In this document: in pieces, positions 34,572 through 46,476 of the stretch
Position numbering within the stretch: position 1 is the stretch's first letter
Layout: each line of letters starts with the position of its first letter
Assembly (NCBI RefSeq): GCF_901000735.1
Contig: NC_081548.1
Span: 1,054,001-1,118,000, forward strand
DNA from: Corylus avellana
Taxonomy: Eukaryota > Streptophyta > Magnoliopsida > Fagales > Betulaceae
DNA: 64,000 nt
Direction of reading: 5' to 3'
The notes under the pieces: model-generated
Told to the model about the DNA's origin: nothing
The model's input: the letters and a program-made list of their open reading frames with translations, nothing else
Database searches by the model: none
Translations under genes and position numbers: made by a program

Positions 34572-34671
34572 NNNNNNNNNNNNNNNNNNNNNNNNNNNNN
34601 NNNNNNNNNNNNNNNNNNNNNNNNNNNNNNNNNNNNNNNNNNNNNNNNNNNNNNNNNNNNNNNNNNNNNNN
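34572..34671. other. Assembly gap, 100 N, inside the antisense ORF
   Basis: 100 N. The coding sequence before the gap does not continue after it. Confidence 0.99.
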
Positions 34672-34954
34672 GGGATTCGGCGCTGTTTCAACTGTGGAAG
34701 AGAGAGGGGCGAGAAATCAGACAGAGCGCAGGGGGGGGGGAGAGACAAATCGCAAATGACGCGTGTGGGGGGGAACACTGTTGGGGACGCTGGACTGGGA
34801 AAAATGGACGCTGGTGGGAACGCGTGTGAGGCCTCTGCAATGTTGGAATGGAGAAGGGCAAAATGGGAAAATGGCCTGTTTTTTAACACCAAAACGTCGG
34901 CGTTTGACCCAGACACTGAACAGTGTCTGGGTCAAGCCCGTTCCCAAACAAGGC
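34672..34954. other. Unassigned GC-richer stretch with a perfect hairpin
   Basis: The stretch is G-rich (runs near 34730-34740 and 34766-34773). It ends with a 15-bp perfect inverted repeat with a 2-base centre at 34904-34935 (gacccagacactg and its complement). No coding frame is supported. Confidence 0.5.
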
Positions 34955-37900
34955 CTGAATTAGACTTATCACTGAGAGCAGCAGCCTCATGAAACAGCCA
35001 ATGCTTCTCCAACTCTGATCTTACCAAAACTATTCTTGTTAGCATCTTTCAAAGATCTTGTAAAGCTTCTCTAATGAAGCTACCTCGTAGAAGGCAAGGG
35101 GATATACATCATTTCACACCCAGACCATCCCAACATTCTTGAACAAAAAAAAAAAAGATCTTAATGTTTGTCAACTGAGAAGGAAGCTGACAAAGGATGA
35201 GGCTTCCCCCCCAGCACTCATGCACCTTGATAACTTCCAGCCCAGGTCATAGCTCAAGATGCTTCTTCCTTTTAGTTATTCCCGAGTTTTTTTGTTTTTT
35301 CGTCTTATATATTGAAAAACTACTGTAGTCAATAAGATGCTCCTTAATGGAATAAAAATTACCCGGACAAGGGTTCCATTTGAAGCCATAGAAGTAGTTG
35401 GCTTGAAAAAGAGTCTGATGGATGGAAACAAGACGTGCTGGATTGACCATTCACGCTGGGCCCATGCAGTCTCTGCCTCCGAAAGTAGTTCGTGCTCGAT
35501 CTCATTCTCCATTAGGATGCCATCCCCTGGAAATGCCACAAAGCAGTCTAAGGTAGGAGGCCAAAGGAGAAGAAAAGAAAGGACTAATAACAATGATAAG
35601 TTGAACAAGGAGGGGGGAAGGTTGCACACAAAGTTTTTCAATTTTGACTGGACTAATGTGTGTGTGGACACTTGAACTGAAAAAATGAACCAAATTATAA
35701 CGAGGGCGACATTTCATTTAGTTGCTAGATGTCCGATATTTTTTTCATCCATGTTTCTGATATGTTTACCATTGATAAAAAGCTTGATTTTCAGGCATGC
35801 AACTCAATCATGATATCATGGTTCCTAGGCAATTCTGGTCAATGGTTTTCAAGGAACAAGAAAAGCCAATATGTGACGTAATGGAATATGAGATACCATG
35901 AAAGCTCAGCAGCGAACAGCCATACCTATGTCATCAGAGGCTTTTTCTTCATCTTCAAGATTCCTGAGAGGTTTTCTTTTTTTGTAGAACTGCAAACCAT
36001 CACCTGATGGATTGGGTAACATAGGAGGATGCATAGCATAGAAGTTTCCAAGAGCAGCTGAAACTGATTGGAAGCAATTTTTTTCATCCTCCCAGTCAAC
36101 CTAAGACAATAATAAACCACAGTTCACAAGAAATAAGGAACATATCTCATCCAAGGAAAAAGGAATGCCAGCACTGATATTGAGACTCCTCATGGTTCAC
36201 CCATCAGTGTCTTCACAATTGAATAAAGAGATCACACCATGTGATTATGTGAATTTCAGCTCTCATGATCTAATACAGGCATAAGATATGTGATCTCTCA
36301 TACTTGACATCAGACTTGGATACAGTGGAAGTAGACCCCCATTTGTTCATAGCCGCATATTATAATCTATCTGACCAAGATGCATTCCAGCCCCAAATGA
36401 TCACCATAATAGAACACAAGGAAAAATATTTTAAATATTGATAAAGTATAAAAGTAGCATAGATGTGGCTGTATGCATCTGTATGAGTGTACATGTGTGT
36501 TGATACATTTTTCAAAGTATGTGGGTACTGAGGGAACATTCTTTTCAGAGCAGAAACTGACAATGTCTTTCAGATCAATAATCATCATCCAAAAGATCAA
36601 GATTGTACAGAAGGGAAAGAAATAAGCATAGAAGAACAAGTTATTACAAACTTTGGAACCTACATCATTGCCCAAACAAAGGGTGAATTCCGGGAGGCGA
36701 TCAATGTCAGGAGTGTACTGGTCAAGTACCACTGGAAGTCTAGACAAATTCCCATGTTTATCAATATGAATGCAGAAATACTCCTCTAACATTTCCATCT
36801 TTTGCTTGAGCAACTCGATCGGTATTCATCAGGAGAAGCATCAAAAAACAATGTTCGCTAAAAAATTAATCAAATGTGGGTTATGAAACGAGAAATGTGC
36901 TTCCCGAAATCCTTTACAAATCTATGCTAAAAATACTCTACTCACATTCATGATGGATAATGAGAATCATCAGAGTCGAAACTACAAAACTGGTAATAAA
37001 CACAAAACTCACACGGTTAAAGTAGGGAAAAGAAGCTAAAAGTGGAGAGAGAAAGAAGAAGCTAGGAAGAGAGAAGGCAAGGGAAGAGAAAGGGGGAAGA
37101 AGAAGAAGAAACTAAGAGAACAGGAAGAGTGAAGAAAAGGGGGGGAAGGGGGGAGAGAAGAATCAATTATTCAGTTTTTTTTATTCCATCAGTCTGCCTC
37201 AATCAGAGTTAAGCATGCTTAAATAAACTCGCCACTAAACCCTAATACAACGCCATTTATTAACTTGCTAACATAATCTAGGGCAACACTCATTTATTGA
37301 ATTACAAAAACACTCTTTACTCTTAATACATAAATAAAATATACAATTAAATACTAATAACCTAGAACCTAAATAAAATTAGGTGGACCGATATTTCATG
37401 CTTCGTCTCTTGCATCACTCAAACTCTATTATAATGTCTCAAAGTATTTCAAAAGAAACTCAAGATGTCAAGAAATCAAATTAAATCATTTAAGGTCGAT
37501 TATTGAAGTACAAGGAGAAGAGTATTCTGCAAATTGAAAGGGTTACTCCTTCCTTTCGCTTATGTTTACTCAATCTGGAAGAGGGCTTACAACCTCCAAA
37601 TATTCTTACTCTATGATTAAGTAATACTCAATAGACACTGTAGACCTGATATATGTATACCCAAAGTTGTGAATGCTAAGATTTAATGCTGCTGTATAAT
37701 GTGCGTGTCTGTAGATGAACACTTGGAATATGAACATGCATTGACCCCTTCCAGCAGTCTCGTGTTACCAAAAACAGCTTAAAATAACAGCAGAAATCAG
37801 AAAGAAAAAGAAAATTCTTATGCCGACTGATGCAACACCTTCATATACATTTAAACAAAAAAAAAAAAAAAAGGTAATAAGAAAATTCAGTTGGAAAAGA

Positions 37901-38883
37901 AAAATCCTCGTGTACAAGGCAGTTTACAAAATGTTCACCTAAAAATTACTACGTAAGTTTAAAATCCAATAAAATCTACAAAAGAAGGAAAAGGAATTCC
38001 ATTAAAAGCAAGTATCTACACTGTAATTTAAAAAGAGAAACATATAATGAACATAAGATATATGAGATCAATCCAAAGGAAGAGCCTAACTTACTTCTGT
38101 AATTTTTTCTATTTGGTCATTATTCTCATGGCCTTCTGGATCTAAATTTTCTTCTTTCAATGCCAACATAAGCAACTCAGACAGTGGAGCCGGCTCACTT
38201 AATTGTATAGCATTAAAATGGGAAAACCGGCGCAGAACTTGCTGGTACATGAGCTCTTTGCTGTGAGTTCATTAAAACAGAAAAACAGACAATCAAGTAA
38301 GTCATATAACAGGTCAAAAATTCCGGGAGGCATGAGAATCATATATCTAGCACCTACTAAATCCAAGACCAATGAACCATATTGAAAAAAAAACAAAAGT
38401 CCTCCCACCAATCTTAAAACTAATTACAGCAAACCATAACCCTAACCACAATCGCGGCACCTGCATGCCATAGTTTTGATGTGCTACCACTAAAAGCTGG
38501 TTTACAAAGTATTCCTATGTTTTTTTTTTTCAGTTGGGGGTTGGCAAAGAGGAGAGATTAGGGAAAAAAGGAATAAAACCGGAGAAAGGAGGGGGGAAAA
38601 GAAAAAGATAAAGGCACTTTTAAAAGCCCACTATCTTGTAGCTCATCAACTGGAGTTGTATTCAAACTTGGAAGCTTTGTTAAATGAAAATTAAACCTTC
38701 ATAATTGAAAAATTAATTTAAAAAATTACAATGCTGGATCTTGGTAAGAAATCTATCATGATTCATATGTATATATGGTTTTCTGGATAGTTAACCTTTA
38801 GATTATGTGGAATTTCAAGAAAAATACAAGAGTTATTACCAGACACAACATCCAGCAGACCTGTAAAAACATATCTCAGTATG

Positions 38884-38925
38884 TTTCTTACCAAATGCTT
38901 TACTTATCAAAAAAAAAAAAAAAAA
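38884..38925 (+). mobile_element. Very short 5'-truncated LINE insertion with 15-bp target duplication
   Basis: About 42 bp, ending in the LINE 3' terminus (ttacttatc) and an A tract, sits between two copies of acatatctcagtatg (38869-38883 and 38926-38940). Copy 1 has a single empty site near 20299, so the insertion came after the duplication. Confidence 0.85.
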
Positions 38926-39404
38926 ACATATCTCAGTATGAACCAGCAGCTAGATCTACCTGACTCAAGGAAAAGCTCGTATGTCTAACAGTCAAAAAAA
39001 TGTGTAAAAATCTCACCAGAATGATAATTGCAATCGATTTCTTTAATAAGCTTCTGAACGCTTGTAATATCTGCAGTCTCCTTCAGGATTCTTCTTTATC
39101 TAACGGAGGACCTACAATTGGAATTTTTATTTTCCTCAATGAGAATGTAAGTTACCAACCACGCACTTGCAGCATATTAACATTATTTTAAATAAAATGT
39201 CAAGAGACAAATAAATACGGTAAGACACTCCAACCTCCCATCTATGAATTTTATTGAAAATACATGGATCTCCCTCGCGGGGACGTAACCCGTGTACATT
39301 ATTATACTTAGGGGCACCTTTACGCTTTTAATGATAGTTGTCGATTACTTATTTAAAAAAATTATTATTCGTCTGATTAAATAGTACTACATTATTATTA
39401 TACT

Positions 39405-39500
39405 TTTTTATAAGTAAATCTATCTCATTAAATAGCACAAAGGGGCGCAACCAAAATACATAATGAGTATATAAGAGAGATCTCCTATAATAGAGGAAAA
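39405..39500 (-). mobile_element. LINE 3'-tail fragment, copy 2
   Basis: Counterpart of 20765-20880, with ctcattaaatagcaca, ggggcgcaacc and gagtatataagagag words. Confidence 0.5.
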
Positions 39501-39639
39501 AAAAAAAAAAAGAACATAAGTCTAAATTTTTTGTAAAACTAGGAAAGTGAGGACTAATATACGCCGTCATGCATCCATGCATAGAGGGACTTGAACATAA
39601 CGGATTTTACTTCTACCATCAAAATCTCGGAATCTTCAA

Positions 39640-40190
39640 AGTGCCTCGCATTACGCTCTCTCCAAATGCACCGCATTAAGCACAACGGGGAGTCATCCTC
39701 TGAGCTTCTAAAATGTTACGGCTTCCCACCTAACCTCTCCAATTAACCTGTTACTCTATTACCTTCCTAGGCATAACTCACTCTACACCAAAAAGACAAC
39801 ATTGAAACCCGTAAGTCTCTTGCCACCTCACAATAAAGAAGAAGTTGATCTATGGACTTTCCACTCCTCTTGCACATACAATACTAGCATACCACTATAA
39901 AGCTCCTCTTCCTCAAATTATTCAAAGTTAAGATCCTTCCTAAAGCCAATGTCCAAACAAAGAGTGCCACTCTCAAAGGAACTTTACCTCACCAAATACT
40001 CTTCCAATAAAATAGGGAGCCAACATGAAGGGATAGTGCATGATAAAAGGATCTTACTTCAAACTTGAAAGAAGGAGATGAAGCTTCTTCCGTTGGGATA
40101 AGTCATGGGTGTTGTGTTAAACACCTCTTTTTTTGTGACATGGCAACTTCAGCTTCTTATTTTTTATGAGCTAGCTATGAGTTTCTTAAC
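39640..40190 (-). mobile_element. Older LINE fragment in MLH1 intron, copy 2
   Basis: Counterpart of 22779-23335, carrying the same zf-RVT region but with more damage to its frame (a deletion in caaaaagacaacattg near 39790). It is close to 1-500 in reverse complement. Confidence 0.75.
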
Positions 40191-42358
40191 AATGTGATGT
40201 GCCGGTTTTTTTGGCTTATGTGGTAGTAAAGTGAGATGGCAATGACAGCTTGTGCATTATCGTGTCAAAGGGGTGAGACATGGTAGACGAAAAAGTTAAA
40301 AAGTTGGATAGAAATCAGACAAACGAATTGTTGAAGCACATCACGTGTTATTCACAACAACACATGTCAAACACAATTCTACTTCTTTAAGAGACTTTGA
40401 TAAGAGTCTTAAGATATAGAGTTCTTAGATGTATAGTTATCTAGAGTTCTATTGTAAACAAGCTAGTATAGTGCTCTTAAGTTGAGTTGTAAATCAAACT
40501 ACATATGTAACCTCTATATATATCAATAGATTCACACAAGAGAACGTGCGGTTGAAACCTATTACAATGTATTTGTAGTGCTCTCATAGGGATCTATTTG
40601 AAATTGAGACAAAACCTAAGAACCTGATTACTGAAATTGGAAGCCTAGGGACTAAAATTGATTTTTCCCTTAATGTAAAGCAAAAGCTTATAAACCAAAA
40701 ATGGACCCTACCTCACAGCATCCAAACTAGGATTCTTTTGAAGTGGTCCACGAGGCTTAGGTTGCAAGTAGGCATGTAACCTTCCAGCAGGATCAGATGA
40801 ATCTGTTCTAACCATTTTACGCACCGGAACTTTTTGTGATTTTGATCCTATCAATTACATTATGAGGCACTTCAAAAATGAGGGAACTCCCAAAATGTGA
40901 GCAACTATGAGTAATAGAATATACTAGGAATATGAAGGCAACTAAGGACAAGCAACACAATCAAAAGGAGAACACCTTCACCATACCAGATTGTGAGGGG
41001 CTGAAAGTAGAATCCTTATCCTGAGCAATTTTATCATATGGAGATGGTTCTACTTTCTGCCACACCATGAGACAAAAGATGCCAAAGAATACAAGTTATC
41101 AAGCTACAAATATGGTGAAATTGAATGACCACGTGCTTAGTCAAACTAAATGATTTTGGAATACTAATCAAGTGATTAAATTCATCATATCCTATTAGCT
41201 TAGAATTTTGGGAAAAGTGACAATTGTCATGATATTAGACCAGGTGATCTTAAGTTCAAACCTGTCTCCACTCTCCCATTTAAAGTTCAAAATAATACAC
41301 CCTACTCATTAAAAGTTTGGGGTTTGTTGCGTAAGGGGTTGTTAGAATCTTGACTAAATGATTAAAGTCATTGTCAATGGCAATTTATCAATGAAAAATC
41401 AAAGGACACATGCAGCTTAGATCAAAGTGTCTTCCACAGAAAAGTCCAGGGGAGCATACAAACAGATTGGTTTAGTGCGTACACTACAACTCTCAAATTC
41501 TAGTGGCGGCTCCGTAATTTGGATCATTCATATGGAAAATGAGATTTTGTCAAGCCTGATTCTCATGACATTAAATGCAATCAACCTTATATTACTTAAA
41601 TGGGCAATTATTGGCTTTGGTAACAGCTACATGTTTACATGATCAAATGAAACTTTAGGGTTACCCTGTCTAACTAAGTTGATAGGAGCATCCTTTGTTG
41701 ATGAAAATGGTGTCCCAGGTCAAAGAAGCACAGGACCTCTTCACATTCTAGACAAGGTTTTGGGATATAATCTTTCTTCATTAGAAGTTTTGGAGTTTCA
41801 TGTGGTTTTGCACAGTTTTTTAATACTATTATTTAAGTGGCTCTAAATGATCCAAAGAAGTACGAACAGCTTCTTTCCATTTGTGAAAGGATTAATTTCT
41901 CTTAACTATTTAATCGAGTTCCTTTAAGGATTTAAAATGTGGAATGGTTAGGGGAGAAGTGCCAAACTAAATTATGTAATCTAATCACTATAAGACAACT
42001 ATTGTAAATGTTTTAAAATGATTCTAGAATCTAATTGAATCGACAGAAGAGATCTTCGCGGAATTGAAACATCAGAAATTGAGCACAATTTATCAAAAGA
42101 AATGGACTGCTTATTTGTGCTATACTACTAATACTTGTATTCGCTACGCTATTCTGCCCTAGCCCGACTGAGGGAGAATTATGGGGCATGTGTGTATATA
42201 CATACATATATAATGCTGATTCAAGCAAGCATACTATGCTGAATTACCTCACCATTAAATTAAAAATTACTAAAAAGCAAATATAAACCTGGTTAATTGA
42301 AAATTACACCATTAGAACCCACCCTCAAAAGAGGAAAAAAATAATAATAAAAAAAATG

Positions 42359-43313
42359 GGAAACTTTAGAAAACCCCCCTGAACTTCCAGCGATTTTGAC
42401 AAAGCCCCCCTGAATTTCCAAAACTCTTACTTAAGCCCCCTAAACTTTGGTTTCCTCTCACTTTGGACCATTTTAACGTTAAAGTCAAACAATTTGACTT
42501 TTTATACCTATTTTACCCTCCCCAAAACTACATCGTTTTGTGTCCTAAAATTACAACACCTACCCAGCCCAAAACGACGTCGTTTTAGGCATTAATTTTT
42601 TTTTTTTTTTTGAAAAAAGCAAAATAAATAAATATAAAAAAAAAGAAAAAAAAAAAAAAAAGAAATTGAGATTGGTAGACCACTCTGCAGCTGATCTAAA
42701 GGGTGGTTTGAGCCACCCATGGCTAAAGGGGGGGTGAAGCATTTAAAAAAGAAAAAAAAGAGGGATCAGAGGGGGGTGCTTTGGGGTGTCGGACCCACTA
42801 AGGGGCTGGGGTGGTTTTGACTACCACCCATGCCGAGCCATTGTAAAATTGGCGAGAAACCTGAAATTAGCCCGATACCAAATCCACCCCAACCCAGTTT
42901 TTTTTTTGACCTTTTTTTTTGGGGTGGCTTGGGACCACCCCATGGCCAAGTGGAAGCCGCCCAGGACCAGCCGGGGTGGCTGAGCCACCCTGATTTCTTT
43001 TTCTTTTTTTTTTTAAATTTATTTTTTTATTTTTTATTTTTTAATATTATGCTCAAAACGACATCGTTTTGGGTTGGGTGGTGATGTAGTTTTGAAGCTC
43101 AAAACGGTGTAGTTTAATTTGGAGTAAAACCAACGTAGTTTTGTTTAAGTCCAAAACGATGTAGTTTTAGTTGAGGGTAAAATGGGTATAAAAAATTAAA
43201 ATGGTCCAAAGTGAGAGAAAATCAAAGTTCAAGAGGCCTAAGTGAGAGTTTTAAAAATTCATGGGGGGTTTGTCATAATCGCTGGAAGTTCAAGGGGGCT
43301 TTCTGAAGTTTCC
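42359..43313. mobile_element. MULE-like non-autonomous element with long terminal inverted repeats
   Basis: The ends are inverted copies over roughly 170-190 bp: gggaaacttt at the left with gaagtttccc at the right, and shared inner words gaacttccagcgatt, tctcactttggaccatttta and aactacatcgtttt. The inside is T/A tracts and GC-rich hairpin modules (ggggtggctt, gccaccc). A-rich flanks prevent a firm target-duplication call. It lies in the MLH1 pseudogene intron between exons 7 and 8. It has no transposase. Confidence 0.7.
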
Positions 43314-44291
43314 CCTAAAAAAAAATAACAAAAACATGCCCGACATAGAAAAGGAACCTTTGCTATTTCCAGATTTCAAAAAATATCTCCCAAAATACCT
43401 CAAAAAAACGTTTACCATGCAGCAATTTAGGGATGAAATTTCAACCAAACCTCAGCGCGCAAGAGAAGTTTGAGTATTTTTATATTTTACAAAAAGAATA
43501 ACCTCACTGAAATTCTATTTTAACTCTTTTCAAGGTGGGCATAGGAGGCAACAATCTACAATATATACATGGTTCAAAGAAGCAGATATTTTTCTTATCA
43601 AATACTTTAAGGCATCTAGTTTGGAGTTTGGTGACCAAGCTTGCTGGGAAGTACCTGTTCCTGAAATGTCCGTGCCTCATTGGAGTTTCAATAATAACTT
43701 CCTGATTTAAAAGGCTTACCTGCATTTCAACACATAGAATCCATCAATATAGAATTCTAACAATGTTGACAAAGACTAATATTCTCCACTGATTTTTTTT
43801 CTGTAAGGAACAACAACAACAACAACAAAAAAAAAAAAAAAAAAGCAAGCACAACTGAATATGTTCTGCTTTTTCACTTCATAAATCAGAAGGCACTCTT
43901 GCATGTTTCGATACATGGCATACATAGTGAAATTGAGGCAGATGGACCAACACCAAGTAGAATGTGTACGTGTATACAAAATGACTCAGAAATCTAACCA
44001 AGTATGAAGTATACAGAATGGCGCATCCCAAATACTGCTATGCTTCCACTGCATCTCCTACTGTTTTATTTTTATTTTTTGATGAGTAAGTTTTTTTACC
44101 ACATGGGAAAGGGGAAATGGAGATTCGAATTAGTGACCAACCACATGATTCTAAAAATATAAATAACAGAAAAGAAAAAAAAAACAAATAATTTCTTAAG
44201 TGTGCTACCATTACAACATGGGTGTATTTCATCTCTGTTTTAAAACATAAAACTTTCCAGCCTGCACCCTTGAGAGAAATTGCTGGTGGGC

Positions 44292-44322
<31 letters not shown>

Positions 44323-44394
44323 ATTTCCTTTCTTCTCCCCCCTAGGAAAAGTCATGACCTTCTTTCAATTCTAGGTTTTTATTAAAAACGGGAT

Positions 44395-45790
44395 ACTTTG
44401 GAGGATTGGTAATGGAGCTAAGGTGCGTATTTGGGGAGAGAAGTGGATCCCGTGCCCAAGTACTTATATGATTCAATCTCCACCACATGGGTTAGCGGCT
44501 GATGCCAGGGTTAATGAGTTGGTGGATACCGATTTGCATTGCTGGAACTCACCCCTTTTAGAAACTATTTTCACATCTGATGTGCACAAGATCATAAAAA
44601 CAATTCCCATCAGTCTCACCAGTCAACCTGACTTACAAATCTGGAGGAGAACCCGTAATGGGATTTTTTCGGTTAGGAGCGCATACCATTTGGTTAAGGA
44701 GATGGAAGACATCCAGCAACCTGGTGGATCCTCACAACCAAGTGATAGTATAATTTGGAGTGGAATATGGAATTTGCAAATCTCAAATGCGGGGAAAAAT
44801 TTTATGTGGAGAGCATGCCATAATCTTTTACCAACAAAGGAAAATTTATTGCGAAGAAAGGTGGTGAGTGATCTGATGTGCCCTATATGTAAGTTGGAAG
44901 TCGAAACCACTTTTTCACATTTTATGGGGATGTCCATCTGCGTCTGATGTTTAGGGAGTTAGTAGTAGGGTATTCCAAAAGAGCATTTTTTCTGGTCCAG
45001 GATTTCTACAAGTTGCTGAGGGGGTTTTTCAAACTTTTGGTGGGGATGAGTTTTGTGTCTTTGCAGAAACTGCCAAGAGAATTTGGTTCAGACGGAATGC
45101 ATGGATCCATGATGGTGTCTTTCTACATCCTAATGCTATTGTGAAAGAAGCGACGGATTCGCTTGAAGAATTTCATAGTACAAATCGAGATGCAGCTGAT
45201 TGTTCATCAAGGATAGACCGACGGAAGCAATGGGCTAAACCCATGAATGGTTGGTGCAAGTTGAATTGTGATGCATCGATAAATATGAGGGAGGGAAGAA
45301 TGGGATTTGGTATGATTGTGAGAGACAGTAGAGGTGTGGTGATTGTAGCAAGAAGTTTATCAAAGATGGGCTCATTGGAGTCGGCTGCAGCGGAGACTAT
45401 GGCCCTCTACTTTAGTGTCAAACTTTGTGTTGAATATGGAATACAACAGATCATTGTTGAGGGTGATGCCAAACAGGTGATAGATGCGGTACAAGCTTCA
45501 GGTGAAAATTCTAGTATTTTTGGTCAACAAGTGGGAGATGTTTTAGTTGTCTTAAATTCTTTTGCTAGTTGGAAGGCTTGTCATGTGAATAGAGAGGCGA
45601 ATAGGGCAGCCCATGAGTTGGCCAGATTGGCTATTTTACAAGTCATGGATACTACTTGGCAGGAGGATTTGCCTTCATGTATCAGTGATATTGTTTTGTC
45701 AGAGCATTTGCTCTGTCAATGATCCATTTATAATATGTCTACAACTTATTCAAAATGTTTTTATCTATAAAAAATAAAAAAATAAAAAAA
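44395..45790 (+). mobile_element. 5'-truncated L1-like LINE, zf-RVT and RNase H end
   Basis: It lies on the plus strand in the intron between exons 6 and 7 of the MLH1 pseudogene, opposite to the gene. It ends in an A-rich tail (45766-45800). Its RT palm and everything upstream are missing. Target duplications could not be read with confidence. Confidence 0.8.
44423..45722 (+). pseudogene. LINE zf-RVT region and RNase H domain
   Basis: The first frame (44423-44947) reads KIIKTIPISLTSQPDLQIW, GIFSVRSAYHLV, then the zinc-knuckle MWRACHNLLPTKENLLRRK and CPICKLEVETTFSH. It breaks at about 44945. A second frame (45141-45722) reads a nearly complete RVT_3 RNase H: LNCDASINMREGRMGFGMIVRD with the first aspartate, AAAETMALYFSVKL with the glutamate, QIIVEGDAKQVIDAV with the second aspartate, and REANRAAHELARLA near the end. 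So the RNase H catalytic residues are kept although the element as a whole is dead. It differs in sequence from the RNase H at 7305-7736. Confidence 0.85.
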
Positions 45791-46159
45791 AATAAAAAAA
45801 AGACATAAAAAATCCTGGAAACATGTACCTCTCTCTTTGTTGGGTGCACATTGACATCAACATGTTCATGTGGCAATACAACAGATACATATATACGAAG
45901 GGTTTTGATGCTTTAGGCAAGGTTGCAGCATAAACAATTTCAATAGCTCTCTTCAAAGCAGTGCATTCTACCAATGTATCTGAATAAAGAGGGGAGAGGG
46001 AAAAAGATAAAAGAAAAAGTGAGAGTTCTTATATAATTTCTATACTCTACCAACACTAAAGTATACTGAAAAACTAAAAAGAACAGAGTTTGGGAACTCT
46101 TAATAGAAGATTGAATAAATACAAAATAACATGGTTCCCAGTCAATTTTCTCACGCAAA

Positions 46160-46163
46160 TAAG

Positions 46164-46198
<35 letters not shown>
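46160..46198. repeat. (GA)n microsatellite
   Basis: About 18 GA units in a row with a single c near the start. Confidence 0.95.
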
Positions 46199-46392
46199 AA
46201 TATCTAGATCTTTCAAACTTTGCCATCCATAAAAGCATATTTCATTTGCAGATACTTATTCTTTGCTGTTCCAAAGGGAATTATATTAAGAAAATAACAG
46301 TGCTAAAAGATTGAGCAAACAGAAGCAGGAATACTAGGGAAAAAATGCCACTGTTACCGCTAGGAGACTGATTAAGCAATAACACAACCATT

Positions 46393-46476
46393 AAAGATGA
46401 TGTTTGTATGGGGCAACAAGGACAGATCATCAATGATGCAAAGTCTCTGATGAATTGCGGAATTCAATGGAAAATT
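46393..46476 (+). repeat. 84-bp copy of the RNase H fragment at 7452-7535
   Basis: It matches the reverse complement of 7452-7535 with one difference (tgtatgggg against tgtctgggg). In protein terms it spans VCLGQQGQIINDAKSLMN. Sequence on both sides is different. Confidence 0.9.

Larger units (their letters stand above)
34955..42160. repeat. Segmental duplication, copy 2 (MLH1 3' half)
   Basis: It matches 14970-25230 through exons and introns. Homology may continue past 42160, but copy 1 stops there at a gap. The sequence beyond 42160 carries two further MLH1 exons (to 45979). Confidence 0.9.
35039..45979 (-). pseudogene. MLH1 pseudogene, exons 6-16 of a decayed duplicate
   Basis: Eleven exons are recognisable on the minus strand: 45829-45979, 43655-43719, 40987-41056, 40712-40847, 39017-39111, 38840-38860, 38095-38260, 36664-36829, 35926-36100, 35363-35526 and 35039-35083. 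Exon 6 (ECTALKRAIEIVYAATLPKA) has a 2-nt insertion after KPFVYM. Exon 7 has lost about 34 nt inside and changes frame. Exon 10 has TAA where copy 1 has CAA, after SSVR. Exon 11 keeps only 21 of 109 nt. Exon 13 has a 4-nt insertion (atcg), and its acceptor AG has become TG. Exons 8, 9, 12, 14, 15 and 16 are still in frame. Exons 1-5 are absent upstream. It is a duplicated, intron-containing pseudogene, not a processed one. The short complete-looking exons explain why fragments still read well. Confidence 0.93.

Noticed and set aside
34464..34992. Overlapping ORFs around the fifth gap
   Set aside because: They cross N or lie in G-rich sequence without motifs. Only the frame that continues the antisense ORF was kept.
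44038..44355. 105-codon minus-strand ORF
   Set aside because: Poly-lysine and phenylalanine runs from homopolymers, in intron sequence of the MLH1 pseudogene.
45765..45974. 69-codon minus-strand ORF as a separate small gene
   Set aside because: It is MLH1 exon 6 of the pseudogene, read through into its intron after a 2-nt insertion.
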